Shown: positions 17,536-26,509 of the stretch, piece after piece
Position numbering within the stretch: position 1 is the stretch's first letter
Layout: the number at the start of each line of letters is the position of its first letter
From: Zhengella mangrovi
GTDB lineage: Bacteria > Pseudomonadota > Alphaproteobacteria > Rhizobiales > Rhizobiaceae
Length of the DNA stretch: 64,000 bases
Reading direction: 5' to 3'
Assembly (NCBI RefSeq): GCF_002727065.1
Contig: NZ_PDVP01000001.1
Coordinates: 62,001-126,000, forward strand
Notes under the pieces: model-generated
The model's database searches: none
What the model saw: only the letters and a program-made list of their open reading frames with translations
What the model was told of the DNA's origin: nothing
Position numbers and translations under genes: made by a program

Positions 17536-18249
17536 TTACAACAGGGCCAACAGGGCAGCTTCATGCGGCTCCGCCGCCACCTCGATACGCAGGCCTGGCC
17601 GCGCATGGAGCGCATTCGCAACACGCGTCGATATGCACAGGAACCGTGCGTTTTCAACGTCTTGCAGGAATTCCTGATTATCCATCATCGCGATCAGTGC
17701 TCTGGCGCTCCGGGCCGAGTAAACCATGACATCGTCAATTGGTTTGATGCCGACAAGCGTGCGGATTTCCTGAGTTGAGTAACTGACTTTTTTGATGTCA
17801 TAGGTCTCGATCGGCATGATTGCGTGCCCTTCGGCACGCATCCCCTGTTCGAGGTCCGGCCTGCGCTCGCGTCCGCACAGATAGGCAATGGTCGAGCGGT
17901 CTTTGAGACGTTCCCCGGCGAGCCCGATCAGGGCGTGGACATCGCCATCGGCACTGGTCACGGTTTGGAAGCCGGCTTCGCGAGCGGCCTCGGCCGTCGC
18001 CTGGCCCACGGTCAGGCAGGGAAGGTGCAAAAGCCCGTCGAGAAGGCCCGTCCGCACATGCCGGATGGCATTGGCGCTGGTCACTGCGACGACGTCGAAC
18101 GACGCTGCTTCGCGGGGCAGGTCCGCGTCGAGCGTCACCGTGCGTGTCAGCGGCAGGACAACCGGTTCGTGGCCGCGCGCGGCGATCTGCCGCGCGGTCT
18201 TGTCGGCGCCGGGTTGCGGTCGCGTAACGAGAACACGCCGCCCGGCCAT
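17536..18249 (-). CDS. hemD: Uroporphyrinogen-III synthase
   Basis: A 237-aa cytosolic enzyme that closes and inverts ring D of hydroxymethylbilane to give uroporphyrinogen III. The family is low in sequence conservation; the call rests on the start RRVLVTRPQPGADKTA, the VVAVTSANAIRHV and DDVMVYSARSARAL segments, the length and the position 1 nt after hemC. The frame is open upstream, within hemC; ATG 18249 begins the typical RxLVTRP strand. 107 nt separate it from the mitofilin-like gene. Confidence 0.9.
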   Translation of the reverse strand: MAGRRVLVTRPQPGADKTARQIAARGHEPVVLPLTRTVTLDADLPREAASFDVVAVTSANAIRHVRTGLLDGLLHLPCLTVGQATAEAAREAGFQTVTSADGDVHALIGLAGERLKDRSTIAYLCGRERRPDLEQGMRAEGHAIMPIETYDIKKVSYSTQEIRTLVGIKPIDDVMVYSARSARALIAMMDNQEFLQDVENARFLCISTRVANALHARPGLRIEVAAEPHEAALLALL

Positions 18250-18250
18250 G

Positions 18251-19180
18251 TCAGGTCCAGCTGTCGAAAAAGCCCGGCCCGGCCTTGGCGCGCACGGCCT
18301 CACCGGCTTCACGGCCGATGATCTCGGCATCCGTGATGAGCCCGTCGGCGGCAATGTCATGGGCCTGCGACCCGTCCGGCGTCAGGATGGTGCCAGAGAA
18401 GAAGATTTCCGTGCCACTGACCCGCGCATGACCGGCAAGCGGGGTGCGGCAGCTTCCGTCCAGCGCCGCCAGGAAGGCCCGCTCGCAGGTCAGCGCCACC
18501 CGCGTTTCGTCGTGATCGATGGCTTCGAGAAGCCCGGCGATCTCGTGATCGTCGGCACGCGATTCGATGCAGATGGCGCCCTGCCCCGGTGCCGGCGGAA
18601 AGGTTTCGACATCCATCAGGTCGGTGATGACATTGGCAAGCCCGAGGCGCCGCAACCCGGCATTGGCCAGAAGCGTTCCCGCCACCACGCCTTCTTCAAG
18701 CTTGCGCAGCCGTGTCTGCACATTGCCGCGGTACATGACCACTGAAAGGTCCGGCCGCATGCGCCGGATCAGCGCCTGGCGCCGCAGCGATGATGAACCG
18801 ACAGTCGCACCCTCCGGCAGGTCCGCGATCCGTCGGGCATCCCGGCCGATGAAGGCATCGCGCGGGTCTTCCCGCTCCAGGAAGGCCGAAAGCGTCAGTC
18901 CTTCGGGAAGCATGGTCGGCATGTCCTTGGAGGAATGCACGGCAAGATCGATTCGCCCGTCGTACAGCGCTTCCTCGATCTCCTTGGTGAAAAGCCCCTT
19001 GCCGCCGGCTTCCGAAAGAGGCCGGTCCTGGATGCGGTCCCCGGAGGTCGAGATCACCACGATCTCGAACCCGTCTTCGTCCATGCCATGGGCGGCCATC
19101 AGCCGCGAGCGGGTCTCCCGGGCCTGCGCCAGGGCAAGTTCGCTGCCGCGCGTGCCGATTCTGATCCGCCGTGTTTGCAT
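18251..19180 (-). CDS. hemC: Porphobilinogen deaminase (hydroxymethylbilane synthase)
   Basis: A 309-aa enzyme that joins four porphobilinogen units into hydroxymethylbilane. It starts [17 protein letters not shown]; the catalytic Asp is in HSSKDMPT (Asp86), substrate arginines lie in SSSLRRQA and [10 protein letters not shown], and Cys244 in [10 protein letters not shown] carries the dipyrromethane cofactor. The frame runs open far upstream, but ATG 19180 gives the conserved start. hemD follows by 1 nt. tsaD starts 54 nt away on the other strand, a pairing common in this group. Confidence 0.96.
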   Translation of the reverse strand: MQTRRIRIGTRGSELALAQARETRSRLMAAHGMDEDGFEIVVISTSGDRIQDRPLSEAGGKGLFTKEIEEALYDGRIDLAVHSSKDMPTMLPEGLTLSAFLEREDPRDAFIGRDARRIADLPEGATVGSSSLRRQALIRRMRPDLSVVMYRGNVQTRLRKLEEGVVAGTLLANAGLRRLGLANVITDLMDVETFPPAPGQGAICIESRADDHEIAGLLEAIDHDETRVALTCERAFLAALDGSCRTPLAGHARVSGTEIFFSGTILTPDGSQAHDIAADGLITDAEIIGREAGEAVRAKAGPGFFDSWT

Positions 19181-19234
19181 GTCCGCCTGTCCGTGGTAAC
19201 CGTCGCCAACCTTTGTCGCCCTGTCTATCGGGAT

Positions 19235-20359
19235 ATGCCCGACCCTGCAATGATCGATCAGAAGCCCTTCGCAACCACCGTTCTCGGCATCGAGGCCAGT
19301 TGTGACGAGACCGCCGCCTCGGTGGTTTCGCTGGACGCGAATGGCGTTCCGGCAATCCGCTCCAACGCGGTCCTGAGCCAGATCGCCGACCATGCGGCCT
19401 TCGGCGGCGTGGTGCCCGAGATCGCCGCCCGCGCCCATGTCGAGGCACTCGACGGGATCATCGGGACGGCCATGCGCGAGGCCGGCGCGACGCGCGACGG
19501 CATCGACGCCATCGCCGTGACCGCCGGACCGGGCCTCATCGGCGGCCTGATCGCCGGCCTGATGACCGCCAAGGCGCTCGCCGCCGCATGGGGCAAGCCG
19601 CTCATCCCGGTCAGCCACCTGGAAGGCCATGCCCTCACCGCCCGCCTGACGGGCCAGGCCGAATTTCCCTTCCTGCTGCTGCTCGTTTCCGGCGGCCATA
19701 CCCAGATCGTGCGCGTCGCCGGCGTTGGCGACTACCAGCGCTGGGGTACGACGATAGACGATGCCCTCGGCGAGGCATTCGACAAGACGGCCAAGCTGCT
19801 GGGCCTGCCCTATCCGGGCGGGCCGGAGGTGGAAAAGGCGGCCGCAACCGGCGACGCAAGCCGGTTCGCGCTGCCGCGTCCGCTGAGAGGCGAGGCCCGC
19901 CCCGATTTTTCCTTTTCGGGCCTGAAGACGGCCGTCCGACAGGCCGCGACGGCCATCGCGCCGCTGTCCGGCCAGGACGTCGCCGATATCTGCGCCTCCT
20001 TCCAGCGTGCCATCTGCGAAACCCTCGCCGACCGTGTCGCCCGCAGCCTTGGCCGCTTCCGCACCGAATATCCCGGCGTGGACGAACCCGTGCTGGTGGT
20101 TGCCGGTGGGGTTGCCGCGAACCGCGCCGTTCGCGCCACGCTGGAATCGCTTTGCGCGGATCAAGGCTTCCGTTTTGCAGCACCGCCCATGGCGCTTTGC
20201 ACCGACAACGCCGCGATGATTGCCTGGGCCGGGCTGGAGCGCCTGCGTGCAGGCCTGACGGACGAGACGGCAATGGATGTCGCTCCCCGGTCGCGCTGGC
20301 CGCTGGACGAAGGCTCTGCGCCGGTCTTCGGTGCCGGCAAGAGGGGGGCAAAGGCATGA
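19235..20359 (+). CDS. tsaD: tRNA N6-threonylcarbamoyladenosine transferase TsaD
   Basis: A 374-aa ASKHA-fold protein that, with TsaB and TsaE, transfers threonylcarbamoyl to A37 of ANN-reading tRNAs. It shows [18 protein letters not shown], the [10 protein letters not shown] segment and the metal-binding HLEGH (His128, His132), and later [10 protein letters not shown] and [13 protein letters not shown] 19235 is used; ATG 19250 is also possible. Its stop overlaps the gpsA start by 4 nt (ATGA). Confidence 0.95.
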   Translation: MPDPAMIDQKPFATTVLGIEASCDETAASVVSLDANGVPAIRSNAVLSQIADHAAFGGVVPEIAARAHVEALDGIIGTAMREAGATRDGIDAIAVTAGPGLIGGLIAGLMTAKALAAAWGKPLIPVSHLEGHALTARLTGQAEFPFLLLLVSGGHTQIVRVAGVGDYQRWGTTIDDALGEAFDKTAKLLGLPYPGGPEVEKAAATGDASRFALPRPLRGEARPDFSFSGLKTAVRQAATAIAPLSGQDVADICASFQRAICETLADRVARSLGRFRTEYPGVDEPVLVVAGGVAANRAVRATLESLCADQGFRFAAPPMALCTDNAAMIAWAGLERLRAGLTDETAMDVAPRSRWPLDEGSAPVFGAGKRGAKA

Positions 20360-21348
20360 GTGACGCAACCGGCAAGGTGGCCGTACTCGGCGGTGGCGCC
20401 TGGGGAACCGCCCTTGCGCTGACCATGACCCGGGCCGGGCATGAAACCGTGCTCTGGGCCCGCGACGCGGCAACCGTCGAGGAAATCAATTCCCGGCGGA
20501 GCAACGCGCGTTACCTGCCCGGCATCACGCTCGACCCGGGGTTCGCCGCCACGACCGTTGCCGCAGACGCCTTGTGCGACGCCGCGATCGTGCTCGCGGT
20601 CATGCCGGCGCAGACCCTGCGCGCGGCGCTGTCCGGCCTTCGCCCGGCCATCCCCGAAACGAGCCCCCTCGTGCTCTGCGCCAAGGGCATCGAGCGCGAC
20701 ACCGGCCTGCTGATGTCCGACATTGCCCGCGAGATCCTGCCCGCCAACCCGGTTGCCGCCCTGTCGGGTCCGAGCTTTGCCAGTGACGTGGCGCAGGGCC
20801 TGCCGACCGCCGTGACCGTGGCCGCAGAAACGGCAGAACTGTCCCGGGATCTTGCCGCGGATCTCTCCGCGCCGGCGCTGCGCTGCTATGCCTCCGACGA
20901 CCTGAAGGGTGTCGAGGTCGGCGGCGCGCTGAAGAACGTCCTGGCCATCGCAGCCGGGTCGATCCGTGGTGCCGGGCTTGGCGCCAGCGCCCAGGCAGCC
21001 GCCATCACACGCGGCTTCGTCGAACTGCGCCGCATCGGCGCGGCACTTGGCGGCCGCCCGGAAACGATGATGGGCCTGTCCGGCCTCGGCGACCTCATTC
21101 TCACTTGCGGCTCGGAGCAATCGCGCAATTTCGCCTATGGCGTGGCGTTGGGGCGAGGTGAGAGCCTTGAAGGGCGCCCGCTGGCCGAAGGCGCCGCAAC
21201 TGCGGGGATTGCCGCACGCCTGGCGCGCGACAACGCCATCGACGCGCCGATCTGCGAGGCCGTGGCCGCCGTTCTGGATGGCCGACTGACCGTTCGCGCG
21301 GCCATGGAAGCGCTGTTGTCCCGGCCCCTGAAGACCGAAGACGTTTGA
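20356..21348 (+). CDS. gpsA: Glycerol-3-phosphate dehydrogenase [NAD(P)+]
   Basis: A 330-aa cytosolic enzyme that reduces dihydroxyacetone phosphate to sn-glycerol-3-phosphate for phospholipid synthesis. The Rossmann motif is [15 protein letters not shown] (residues 8-22); the catalytic Lys region [17 protein letters not shown] and [14 protein letters not shown] follow. It overlaps tsaD by 4 nt and is the second gene of that operon. Confidence 0.95.
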   Translation: MSDATGKVAVLGGGAWGTALALTMTRAGHETVLWARDAATVEEINSRRSNARYLPGITLDPGFAATTVAADALCDAAIVLAVMPAQTLRAALSGLRPAIPETSPLVLCAKGIERDTGLLMSDIAREILPANPVAALSGPSFASDVAQGLPTAVTVAAETAELSRDLAADLSAPALRCYASDDLKGVEVGGALKNVLAIAAGSIRGAGLGASAQAAAITRGFVELRRIGAALGGRPETMMGLSGLGDLILTCGSEQSRNFAYGVALGRGESLEGRPLAEGAATAGIAARLARDNAIDAPICEAVAAVLDGRLTVRAAMEALLSRPLKTEDV

Positions 21349-21394
21349 TCCCGAAATATAGACTGGCCACACGGCCCGAGGAGAACTGGAAACC

Positions 21395-21688
21395 ATGCTC
21401 TTTGCCCTGATCTGCAACGACAAGCCCGGCGCGCTGCAGGTGCGTCTCGACACCCGCCCGACCCACCTGGAATGGCTGAACGGCCTGAAGGACCAGGGAC
21501 TGGTGAAACTCGCCGGGCCCTTCATGGGCGCTGACGGGAAGCCGAACGGCAGCCTGGTCGTCGTCGAGGCCGAGAACCAGTCCGCCGCCGAGGCACTGGC
21601 CGCCAGGGACCCCTATGCCGCGGCCGGGCTTTTCGCCTCCGTCGAGGTCCGCCCCTGGACCTGGGTCGTCAACAACCCGGAAGCCTGA
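21395..21688 (+). CDS. YCII-related (DGPF-fold) protein
   Basis: A 97-aa protein of the YciI-like family: it starts MLFALICNDKPGAL, then has the TRPTHLEWLNGL helix with the conserved His, the AGPFMG turn and the C-terminal strand VEVRPWTWV. Members have a ferredoxin-like fold and mostly unknown function. It lies 46 nt after gpsA and 14 nt before the EVE-domain gene. Confidence 0.88.
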   Translation: MLFALICNDKPGALQVRLDTRPTHLEWLNGLKDQGLVKLAGPFMGADGKPNGSLVVVEAENQSAAEALAARDPYAAAGLFASVEVRPWTWVVNNPEA

Positions 21689-21702
21689 GGGGAGATTTGA
21701 CG

Positions 21703-22140
21703 ATGCAGTACTGGCTGTTCAAGTCCGAGCCGTTCAAGTGGTCCTGGGAAAACCAGAAGGCCCGCGGCAAGGCGGGCGAGCAATGGGACGGGATCCGCAA
21801 CTACCAGGCCCGCAACAACATGCGCGCCATGGAGATCGGCGACCGCGGCTTCTTCTATCACTCCAACGAGGGCCTGGAAGTGGTCGGCATCGTCGAGGTC
21901 TGCGCCCTGGTTCACCCGGATACCACGACCGACGATCCGCGCTGGGAATGCGTCGATATCCGGGCTGTCCGCGACATGCCGGCACCGGTGACGTTGAAGG
22001 ACGTGAAAGCCAATCCGAAACTTGCCGACATGTCGCTCGTCACCTCCATGCGCCTTTCCGTCCAACCCGTGAAGGAAGACGAGTGGATGGAGGTCTGCCG
22101 CATGGGCGGGCTTGACGGCAAGACGCTCGAGCCGCTCTGA
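21703..22140 (+). CDS. EVE domain protein
   Basis: A 145-aa protein of the EVE/PUA-like family, starting MQYWLFKSEP with the W/F-x-x-K-S-E-P signature, then GEQWDGIRNYQARNNMR and a DPRWECVDI strand. EVE domains resemble modified-base readers of nucleic acids; no target is known here. A GAGGGGAG Shine-Dalgarno lies 8 nt before ATG 21703; the TTG 6 nt upstream is not needed. Confidence 0.9.
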   Translation: MQYWLFKSEPFKWSWENQKARGKAGEQWDGIRNYQARNNMRAMEIGDRGFFYHSNEGLEVVGIVEVCALVHPDTTTDDPRWECVDIRAVRDMPAPVTLKDVKANPKLADMSLVTSMRLSVQPVKEDEWMEVCRMGGLDGKTLEPL

Positions 22141-22155
22141 CCGGCGGAACGGGCC

Positions 22156-22809
22156 ATGCGCCTGACACCCGAAAGCATCACCGGCTTCATCCGTGCCAAC
22201 ACGGCGGTGCATCACCCGCCGCACGTGCCGGAAATCGCCCTGCACCTGGCGGACGAGGCTTATGACCTCTGGCGCCAGACCGAGGAGGAACTGGCAGAGA
22301 TCGGCCTGCCGCCACCCTTCTGGGCCTTTGCCTGGGCAGGCGGGCAGGGACTGGCGCGTCATGTCCTCGATCACCCGGAGCAGGTGCGGGGAAAGACCGT
22401 GCTCGATTTTGCCGCCGGGTCGGGGCTGGTCGGCATCGCCGCTGCCATGGCCGGCGCGCGCCACGTGCTTTGCGCAGACATTGATCCCTTCTGCATCCCG
22501 GCCATCGCGCTCAACGCCCCGCTCAACGGCGTCTCGGTCGAGGCCACCGCCGACGACCTGACCGGAACAGATCACGGCTGGGACGTCGTGCTGGCCGGTG
22601 ACGTTTTCTACGACCGCGATTTCGCCGACCGGCTCGTTCCCTGGTTCGAAGCCCTGTCTGCCCGCGGATGCACCGTTCTCGTCGGCGATCCCGGCCGCGC
22701 CTACCTGCCGCGCGAACGCCTCGCGGCCTGCTCGGTCCACGAAGTCCCGGTCACCCGGGTGCTGGAGGATGCGGAAGTGAAAAAGACCACGGTCTGGCGG
22801 TTCGCCTGA
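22156..22809 (+). CDS. Class I SAM-dependent methyltransferase (ETFB-lysine/PrmA-like)
   Basis: A 217-aa methyltransferase. Motif I is VLDFAAGSGLVGIAA (about 82-96), followed by the acidic D-I-D of motif II, and a D-V-V-L-A-G-D-V-F-Y segment as motif IV. The N-terminal PPFWAFAWAGGQGLAR matches the electron-transfer-flavoprotein beta-subunit lysine methyltransferase/nicotinamide-methyltransferase-like group. Such genes are often labelled L11 methyltransferase but are shorter than PrmA. It is the last gene of the tsaD operon and ends 3 nt from a convergent gene. Confidence 0.85.
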   Translation: MRLTPESITGFIRANTAVHHPPHVPEIALHLADEAYDLWRQTEEELAEIGLPPPFWAFAWAGGQGLARHVLDHPEQVRGKTVLDFAAGSGLVGIAAAMAGARHVLCADIDPFCIPAIALNAPLNGVSVEATADDLTGTDHGWDVVLAGDVFYDRDFADRLVPWFEALSARGCTVLVGDPGRAYLPRERLAACSVHEVPVTRVLEDAEVKKTTVWRFA

Positions 22810-22812
22810 CGG

Positions 22813-23364
22813 TCAGCGGAGCACCCGGATCCGCGTGCCGCGCCGCAGGTGCGGCAGGAGCCGGCGCATCACGGCTGGCGAAACGGCGATGCAGCCTTCC
22901 GTCGGCGGATGGCCCTGGCGCGCGACATGCAGGAAGATGGCCGATCCGCGGTATCGCCGCCGCGATCCGATGTTCCAGTCCAGCACGAGGCAGTGGTCGT
23001 AGAGACGGTCATCCCGCTTCATCCGCTCGTGGCTGGCCGAAAACGGCAGACGCACCGGCTTGTTGTAGCAGGCGTGGGCCGGCGCATCGCACCAGCCGTC
23101 GTCTGCACGGATCGGCCTGAGCGCCACGCCGGCGGCGCGAAGGACCGTCCGGTCGGTCCGGACATAGCCGTCAAGGACGGCCATCCCGGCCAGCGGCGTC
23201 GCCCCGTCTCCCTCCCGCTTGAAGGCCGAGATCCCCGACCGGCCGAGCGCGCAGGTGAACGTCCTGCCCCCGGCCCGCAACAGGCCCTGGCACGGATTCC
23301 CGGGTCTCGCCCGAACGGCAATCACGGCCAGGCCCTTGTTTTTTTTACGCCGGTTGACCTTCAT
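22813..23364 (-). CDS. L,D-transpeptidase (YkuD) catalytic domain protein
   Basis: A 183-aa protein whose C-terminal YkuD motif is HVARQGHPPTEGCIAV, with His152 and nucleophile Cys158. These enzymes make 3-3 peptidoglycan crosslinks or attach proteins to the wall in the periplasm. The N-terminus (MKVNRRKKNKG) is basic but lacks a clear signal peptide, so how it is exported is not evident. A run of eight A (coding strand) lies in codons 6-9. It is divergent from the CenR-type regulator, 119 nt away. Confidence 0.85.
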   Translation of the reverse strand: MKVNRRKKNKGLAVIAVRARPGNPCQGLLRAGGRTFTCALGRSGISAFKREGDGATPLAGMAVLDGYVRTDRTVLRAAGVALRPIRADDGWCDAPAHACYNKPVRLPFSASHERMKRDDRLYDHCLVLDWNIGSRRRYRGSAIFLHVARQGHPPTEGCIAVSPAVMRRLLPHLRRGTRIRVLR

Positions 23365-23483
23365 TTCACCTTTTTTCGAGCAAGAGTTACAGTCGGGACA
23401 AAAGACCGTGATGATCTTTGCGCCGTTCCCGCGATTGCGTAAAGATGCCGCTCTCCAGAACGACGCCCGAGGAAAGGAAACGC

Positions 23484-24167
23484 ATGACGGCCCGGACGAT
23501 CCTGATTGTCGACGATGACGAGGACCTGCGCCAGACGCTCGTCGAGCAGCTTTCACTCTACGAGGAATTCGAGGTCCTGGAAGCAGAGACCGCCACCAAG
23601 GGCGTTCAGGCCGCGCGCGGCGGCATTATCGACCTGCTGATCATGGACGTGAACCTGCCCGACATGGATGGCCGCGAGGCGGTGAAGCTGCTGCGCAAGG
23701 GCGGCTTCAAGGCGCCCGTCATCATGCTGACCGGACAGGACACCGATTCCGACACCATCCTGGGCCTGGAAGCCGGCGCCAATGACTATGTCACCAAGCC
23801 TTTCCGCTTTGCCGTGCTTCTTGCACGCATTCGCGCCCAGTTGCGCCAGCACGAGCAGAGCGAGGATGCCACCTTTCTCGTCGGCCCCTATACCTTCAAG
23901 CCGAGCCAGAAGCTTCTGGTCGACCAGCGCGGTGCCAAGGTCCGGCTGACGGAAAAGGAATCCTCCATCATCAAGTACCTGTACCGCGCCGACCAGAAGG
24001 TGGTGACGCGCGACGTTCTCCTGGAAGAAGTCTGGGGCTACAATTCAGGCGTGACCACCCACACGCTTGAAACCCATGTCTATCGTCTGCGCCAGAAGAT
24101 TGAACGCGATCCTTCCAATGCGCAAATTCTTGTGACAGAAAGCGGCGGATACAAGCTGGTTCCCTGA
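23484..24167 (+). CDS. cenR: OmpR-family response regulator, CenR type
   Basis: A 227-aa two-component regulator. The receiver domain has the acidic pocket at residues 10-12, phospho-acceptor Asp55 (LLIMDVNLPD) and the TKPF Lys; a winged-helix DNA-binding domain follows (about 130-227, ending TLETHVYRLRQKIE...ESGGYKLV). The receiver and the QLRQHEQSEDATF linker resemble alphaproteobacterial CenR, which controls cell-envelope genes. No histidine kinase is adjacent. The divergent L,D-transpeptidase supports an envelope role. ATG 23484 has a GGAAAGGAAA Shine-Dalgarno. Confidence 0.85.
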   Translation: MTARTILIVDDDEDLRQTLVEQLSLYEEFEVLEAETATKGVQAARGGIIDLLIMDVNLPDMDGREAVKLLRKGGFKAPVIMLTGQDTDSDTILGLEAGANDYVTKPFRFAVLLARIRAQLRQHEQSEDATFLVGPYTFKPSQKLLVDQRGAKVRLTEKESSIIKYLYRADQKVVTRDVLLEEVWGYNSGVTTHTLETHVYRLRQKIERDPSNAQILVTESGGYKLVP

Positions 24168-24219
24168 CACGTCACGGTCTAGAGTGATTCGGGGGGCCGT
24201 GGAGGGGACGTCGCCGCGG

Positions 24220-24675
24220 ATGGCGCTTGACGACGACATCAGGCTGATCGGATCCGTCGGCTTCTTTGAAGGTCTGACGACGGAACAGCTGCGTCTCCTC
24301 GCCTTCGGTGCCGAAAGCCTGCGCCTCTCCGCCGGCCGCGAACTCTACCGCGAGGCCGCTGCCGCCGATGGTGCGTTCATCATCGTATCCGGCGAGATCG
24401 ACCTGACCACGCTCAAGGGCAACCGGCTTGCCGTGCTGCGCACCGTCGGCCCTGGCACCATCCTTTCTGACCTGGCGTTGATTGCCCCGGCGCGCCGCGC
24501 CACGGGAGCGGTGGCGAAGACCGATTGCGAACTCATTCGCATTGGCCGCACCCTGTTCCGGCGCATCCTCACCGAGTATCCCGAGACCGCGGTGCTGCTG
24601 CAGGAGCGGTTCGCCCGTGAACTGCAGGAGCTCACCGACCAGGTGGCTCGCCTGGAAAGCCGCTTCCGCGACTGA
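24220..24675 (+). CDS. Cyclic nucleotide-binding (CNMP) domain protein
   Basis: A 151-aa protein made of one cNMP-binding beta-roll: FFEGLTTEQLRLLAFGAESLRL, AGRELYREAAAADGAFIIVSGEIDL and the cassette-like GPGTILSDLALIAPARRATGAVA, in which the typical cAMP-contacting Arg is placed as in the family. A coiled C-terminal helix follows, with no DNA-binding domain. It may partner another protein. ATG 24220 is preceded by GGAGGGG; the frame is open from GTG 24184. It lies 52 nt after cenR. Confidence 0.82.
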   Translation: MALDDDIRLIGSVGFFEGLTTEQLRLLAFGAESLRLSAGRELYREAAAADGAFIIVSGEIDLTTLKGNRLAVLRTVGPGTILSDLALIAPARRATGAVAKTDCELIRIGRTLFRRILTEYPETAVLLQERFARELQELTDQVARLESRFRD

Positions 24676-24699
24676 TTGCCGGGACCGCCCGGCCGCACG

Positions 24700-25506
24700 T
24701 TAGTCCAGATCGAAGGTCGCGATCACCGGCACGTGGTCGGAGGGCTTTTCCCAGCCACGGGCGGCACGCAGCACGCTGATGTCGTTGAGAAACGGCTCGA
24801 GGTCCGGCGACGACCAGACGTGGTCCAGGCGCCGCCCCTTGTCGGCGCCGTCCCAGTCCTTGGCGCGGTAGCTCCACCACGTGTAGAGCTTGTCTTCTGG
24901 CGGTATTCGCTGGCGCATCAGGTCGCTCCAGCCGCCCTTGAGGCGCAGGTCTTCCAGCGTTTCCGTCTCCAGCGGCGTATGGCTGACGATCTTGAGCAGC
25001 GCCTTGTGCGACCAGACGTCGTTTTCCAGCGGCGCTATGTTGAGATCGCCGACCAGCACGGAGGACTGGCCTTCGCCGTGGTCGGCCAGGATCGACCGCA
25101 TCTCGTCGAGGAAATCCAGCTTGTGCCGGAACTTCGGGTTGATTGCCGGGTCCGGTTCGTCGCCCCCGGCAGGAACGTAGAAATTGTGCAAAAGGATGTC
25201 CCGGCTCCCGGTTCCGACCGTTACCGAGATATGCCGGCAATCGCCCATGGCGCAGAATTCGCGGCGTTCGACCACCCGGATCGGGCGGCGCGCCACGGTC
25301 GCCACGCCGTGGTAGCCCTTCTGGCCATTGACCGCGAGATGCTCGTATCCCAGCGCCCGGAACGCCGCCTCGGGAAACTGCCCGTTCTCGCACTTGATCT
25401 CCTGCAGGCACAGCACGTCGGGCTGGTGGGCCTTCAGGAACTGCTCCACCAGCGGCATCCGCAGGCGGACGGAGTTGATGTTCCAGGTAGCGATCGAGAA
25501 CGGCAT
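24700..25506 (-). CDS. xthA: Exodeoxyribonuclease III
   Basis: A 268-aa AP endonuclease/3'-5' exonuclease of base-excision repair. Motifs in order: SIATWNINSVR, CLQEIKCE (metal Glu), GYHGVA, LVGDLNIAP (catalytic Asp-Asn), RLDHVW and the C-terminal KPSDHVPV (catalytic Asp-His). ATG 25506 begins the conserved MPFSIATWNINS; upstream in-frame codons are not family-like. It is convergent with the cNMP-domain gene, 24 nt apart. Confidence 0.95.
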   Translation of the reverse strand: MPFSIATWNINSVRLRMPLVEQFLKAHQPDVLCLQEIKCENGQFPEAAFRALGYEHLAVNGQKGYHGVATVARRPIRVVERREFCAMGDCRHISVTVGTGSRDILLHNFYVPAGGDEPDPAINPKFRHKLDFLDEMRSILADHGEGQSSVLVGDLNIAPLENDVWSHKALLKIVSHTPLETETLEDLRLKGGWSDLMRQRIPPEDKLYTWWSYRAKDWDGADKGRRLDHVWSSPDLEPFLNDISVLRAARGWEKPSDHVPVIATFDLD

Positions 25507-25645
25507 GGAGGACCTTGTCGGACAACGGAAACGGTCCCAGTGCCAAGCCGGCGCCGCCGTTTCAAGCGCTGGCGGCCGTCGACCGGCCACCAGGCGTTTC
25601 CTCCACAGCTATTGCGCGACCGGGGCAATGCGAACGGTCGCGGGA

Positions 25646-25670
25646 ACCGGTTCCGCGCCCGGAATCGCCG
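25646..25670 (+). repeat. Degenerate half copy of the 55-bp palindromic repeat
   Basis: ACCGGTTCCGCGCCCGGAAT, followed by CGCCG, matches the core and right arm of the units at 8890-9092 (ACCGGTTTCGCGTCCGGAAT) at most positions. It lies in the xthA-lolA gap. The left arm is missing. Confidence 0.5.
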
Positions 25671-25719
25671 AAATCAAGGCCATCGGAAATTCCGTCGATT
25701 CGACGCCAGCAGAGCAGGT

Positions 25720-26385
25720 CTAGCGGCCGCGGCCACCGGAACCGCGCCGCGAGTTCGTCTCCGCGACCTTGTTGTAGTCGATCGCGAAGGCGGAGTCCTT
25801 GAGCGGCACGCCTTCCTTGACATTGAAGATCATGACCGTCGTGTCCTTGCCCTGCGCGTCCGTGATGGTCCACTGGCGCAGTTCCGAACTCGCCGCATCG
25901 AACACCATCGAGATTCGCGCGTTGCCGAAGACGGAGGCATCGCTCATCTTGACCGTGACGATGTCTTCGTCGGCCTTCACGTCGTCGATGGACGCTTTCG
26001 ACAGGTCGATCCGGTCTTCCAGCAGCAGCTTCAGCGGCGTCTTGGACAGCGGATAGGTCTCGTAGGTCTTCAGCTTCTCGTTGTTCAGGAGCACGTGGTT
26101 TCCGTCGGAGACAACGCGGAAGGCGGCCGGTGCCTCGTAGTCGAAGCGGATTCGGCCGGGCCTGAGCAGCGAGAATGTGCCGCCGGTCTGTTCACCGCGC
26201 GGCCCGAACTGCACGAATTCCCCGGTCATGCTTTTGACCGAGGAGAAGTGGTCCGCGATCTTCTGCGCGATCGCCGGCGGGGCGGCATCCGCCTGCAGGG
26301 CGGGCAGGGCCAGGGCGCCGCCCAGTGCCAGGCTGGCAGCCACCGCCGCAACGCGCATGGGCCGGAAGAGGAAGGAGTGAATCAT
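25720..26385 (-). CDS. lolA: LolA-family outer-membrane lipoprotein carrier
   Basis: A 221-aa periplasmic protein with a signal peptide (about 1-34, ending LQADAAPP). The mature part is a LolA half-barrel: HFSSVKSMTGEFVQFGPRG, GTFSLLRPGRIRFDYEAP, then VSDGNHVLLNNEKLKTYETYPL. LolA carries lipoproteins from LolCDE to the outer membrane. The C-terminus ends in a basic Gly/Arg tail (RRGSGGRGR). ATG 26385 begins the signal peptide. It follows ftsK on the same strand by 124 nt. Confidence 0.88.
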   Translation of the reverse strand: MIHSFLFRPMRVAAVAASLALGGALALPALQADAAPPAIAQKIADHFSSVKSMTGEFVQFGPRGEQTGGTFSLLRPGRIRFDYEAPAAFRVVSDGNHVLLNNEKLKTYETYPLSKTPLKLLLEDRIDLSKASIDDVKADEDIVTVKMSDASVFGNARISMVFDAASSELRQWTITDAQGKDTTVMIFNVKEGVPLKDSAFAIDYNKVAETNSRRGSGGRGR

Positions 26386-26509
26386 GGTGACGCTCCGTCT
26401 TGTCGTCTCTGCATCTCGCCCCCTCATCGCGCGCAACAAAGGCTGCTTTGCGGCAGGGGGCACCTGTGACCCGGAAAAACGCGAACACGAACGCTTTGGA
26501 TCCAGCGGA

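Noticed and set aside
19181-20473. N-terminal extension of hemC through tsaD
   Set aside because: The upstream part is antisense to tsaD and not HemC-like; ATG 19180 gives the conserved start.
24676-24699. Hairpin GCCGGG-ACC-GCCCGGC as a terminator between the cNMP gene and xthA
   Set aside because: A short stem with no T run on either strand; not enough to call.
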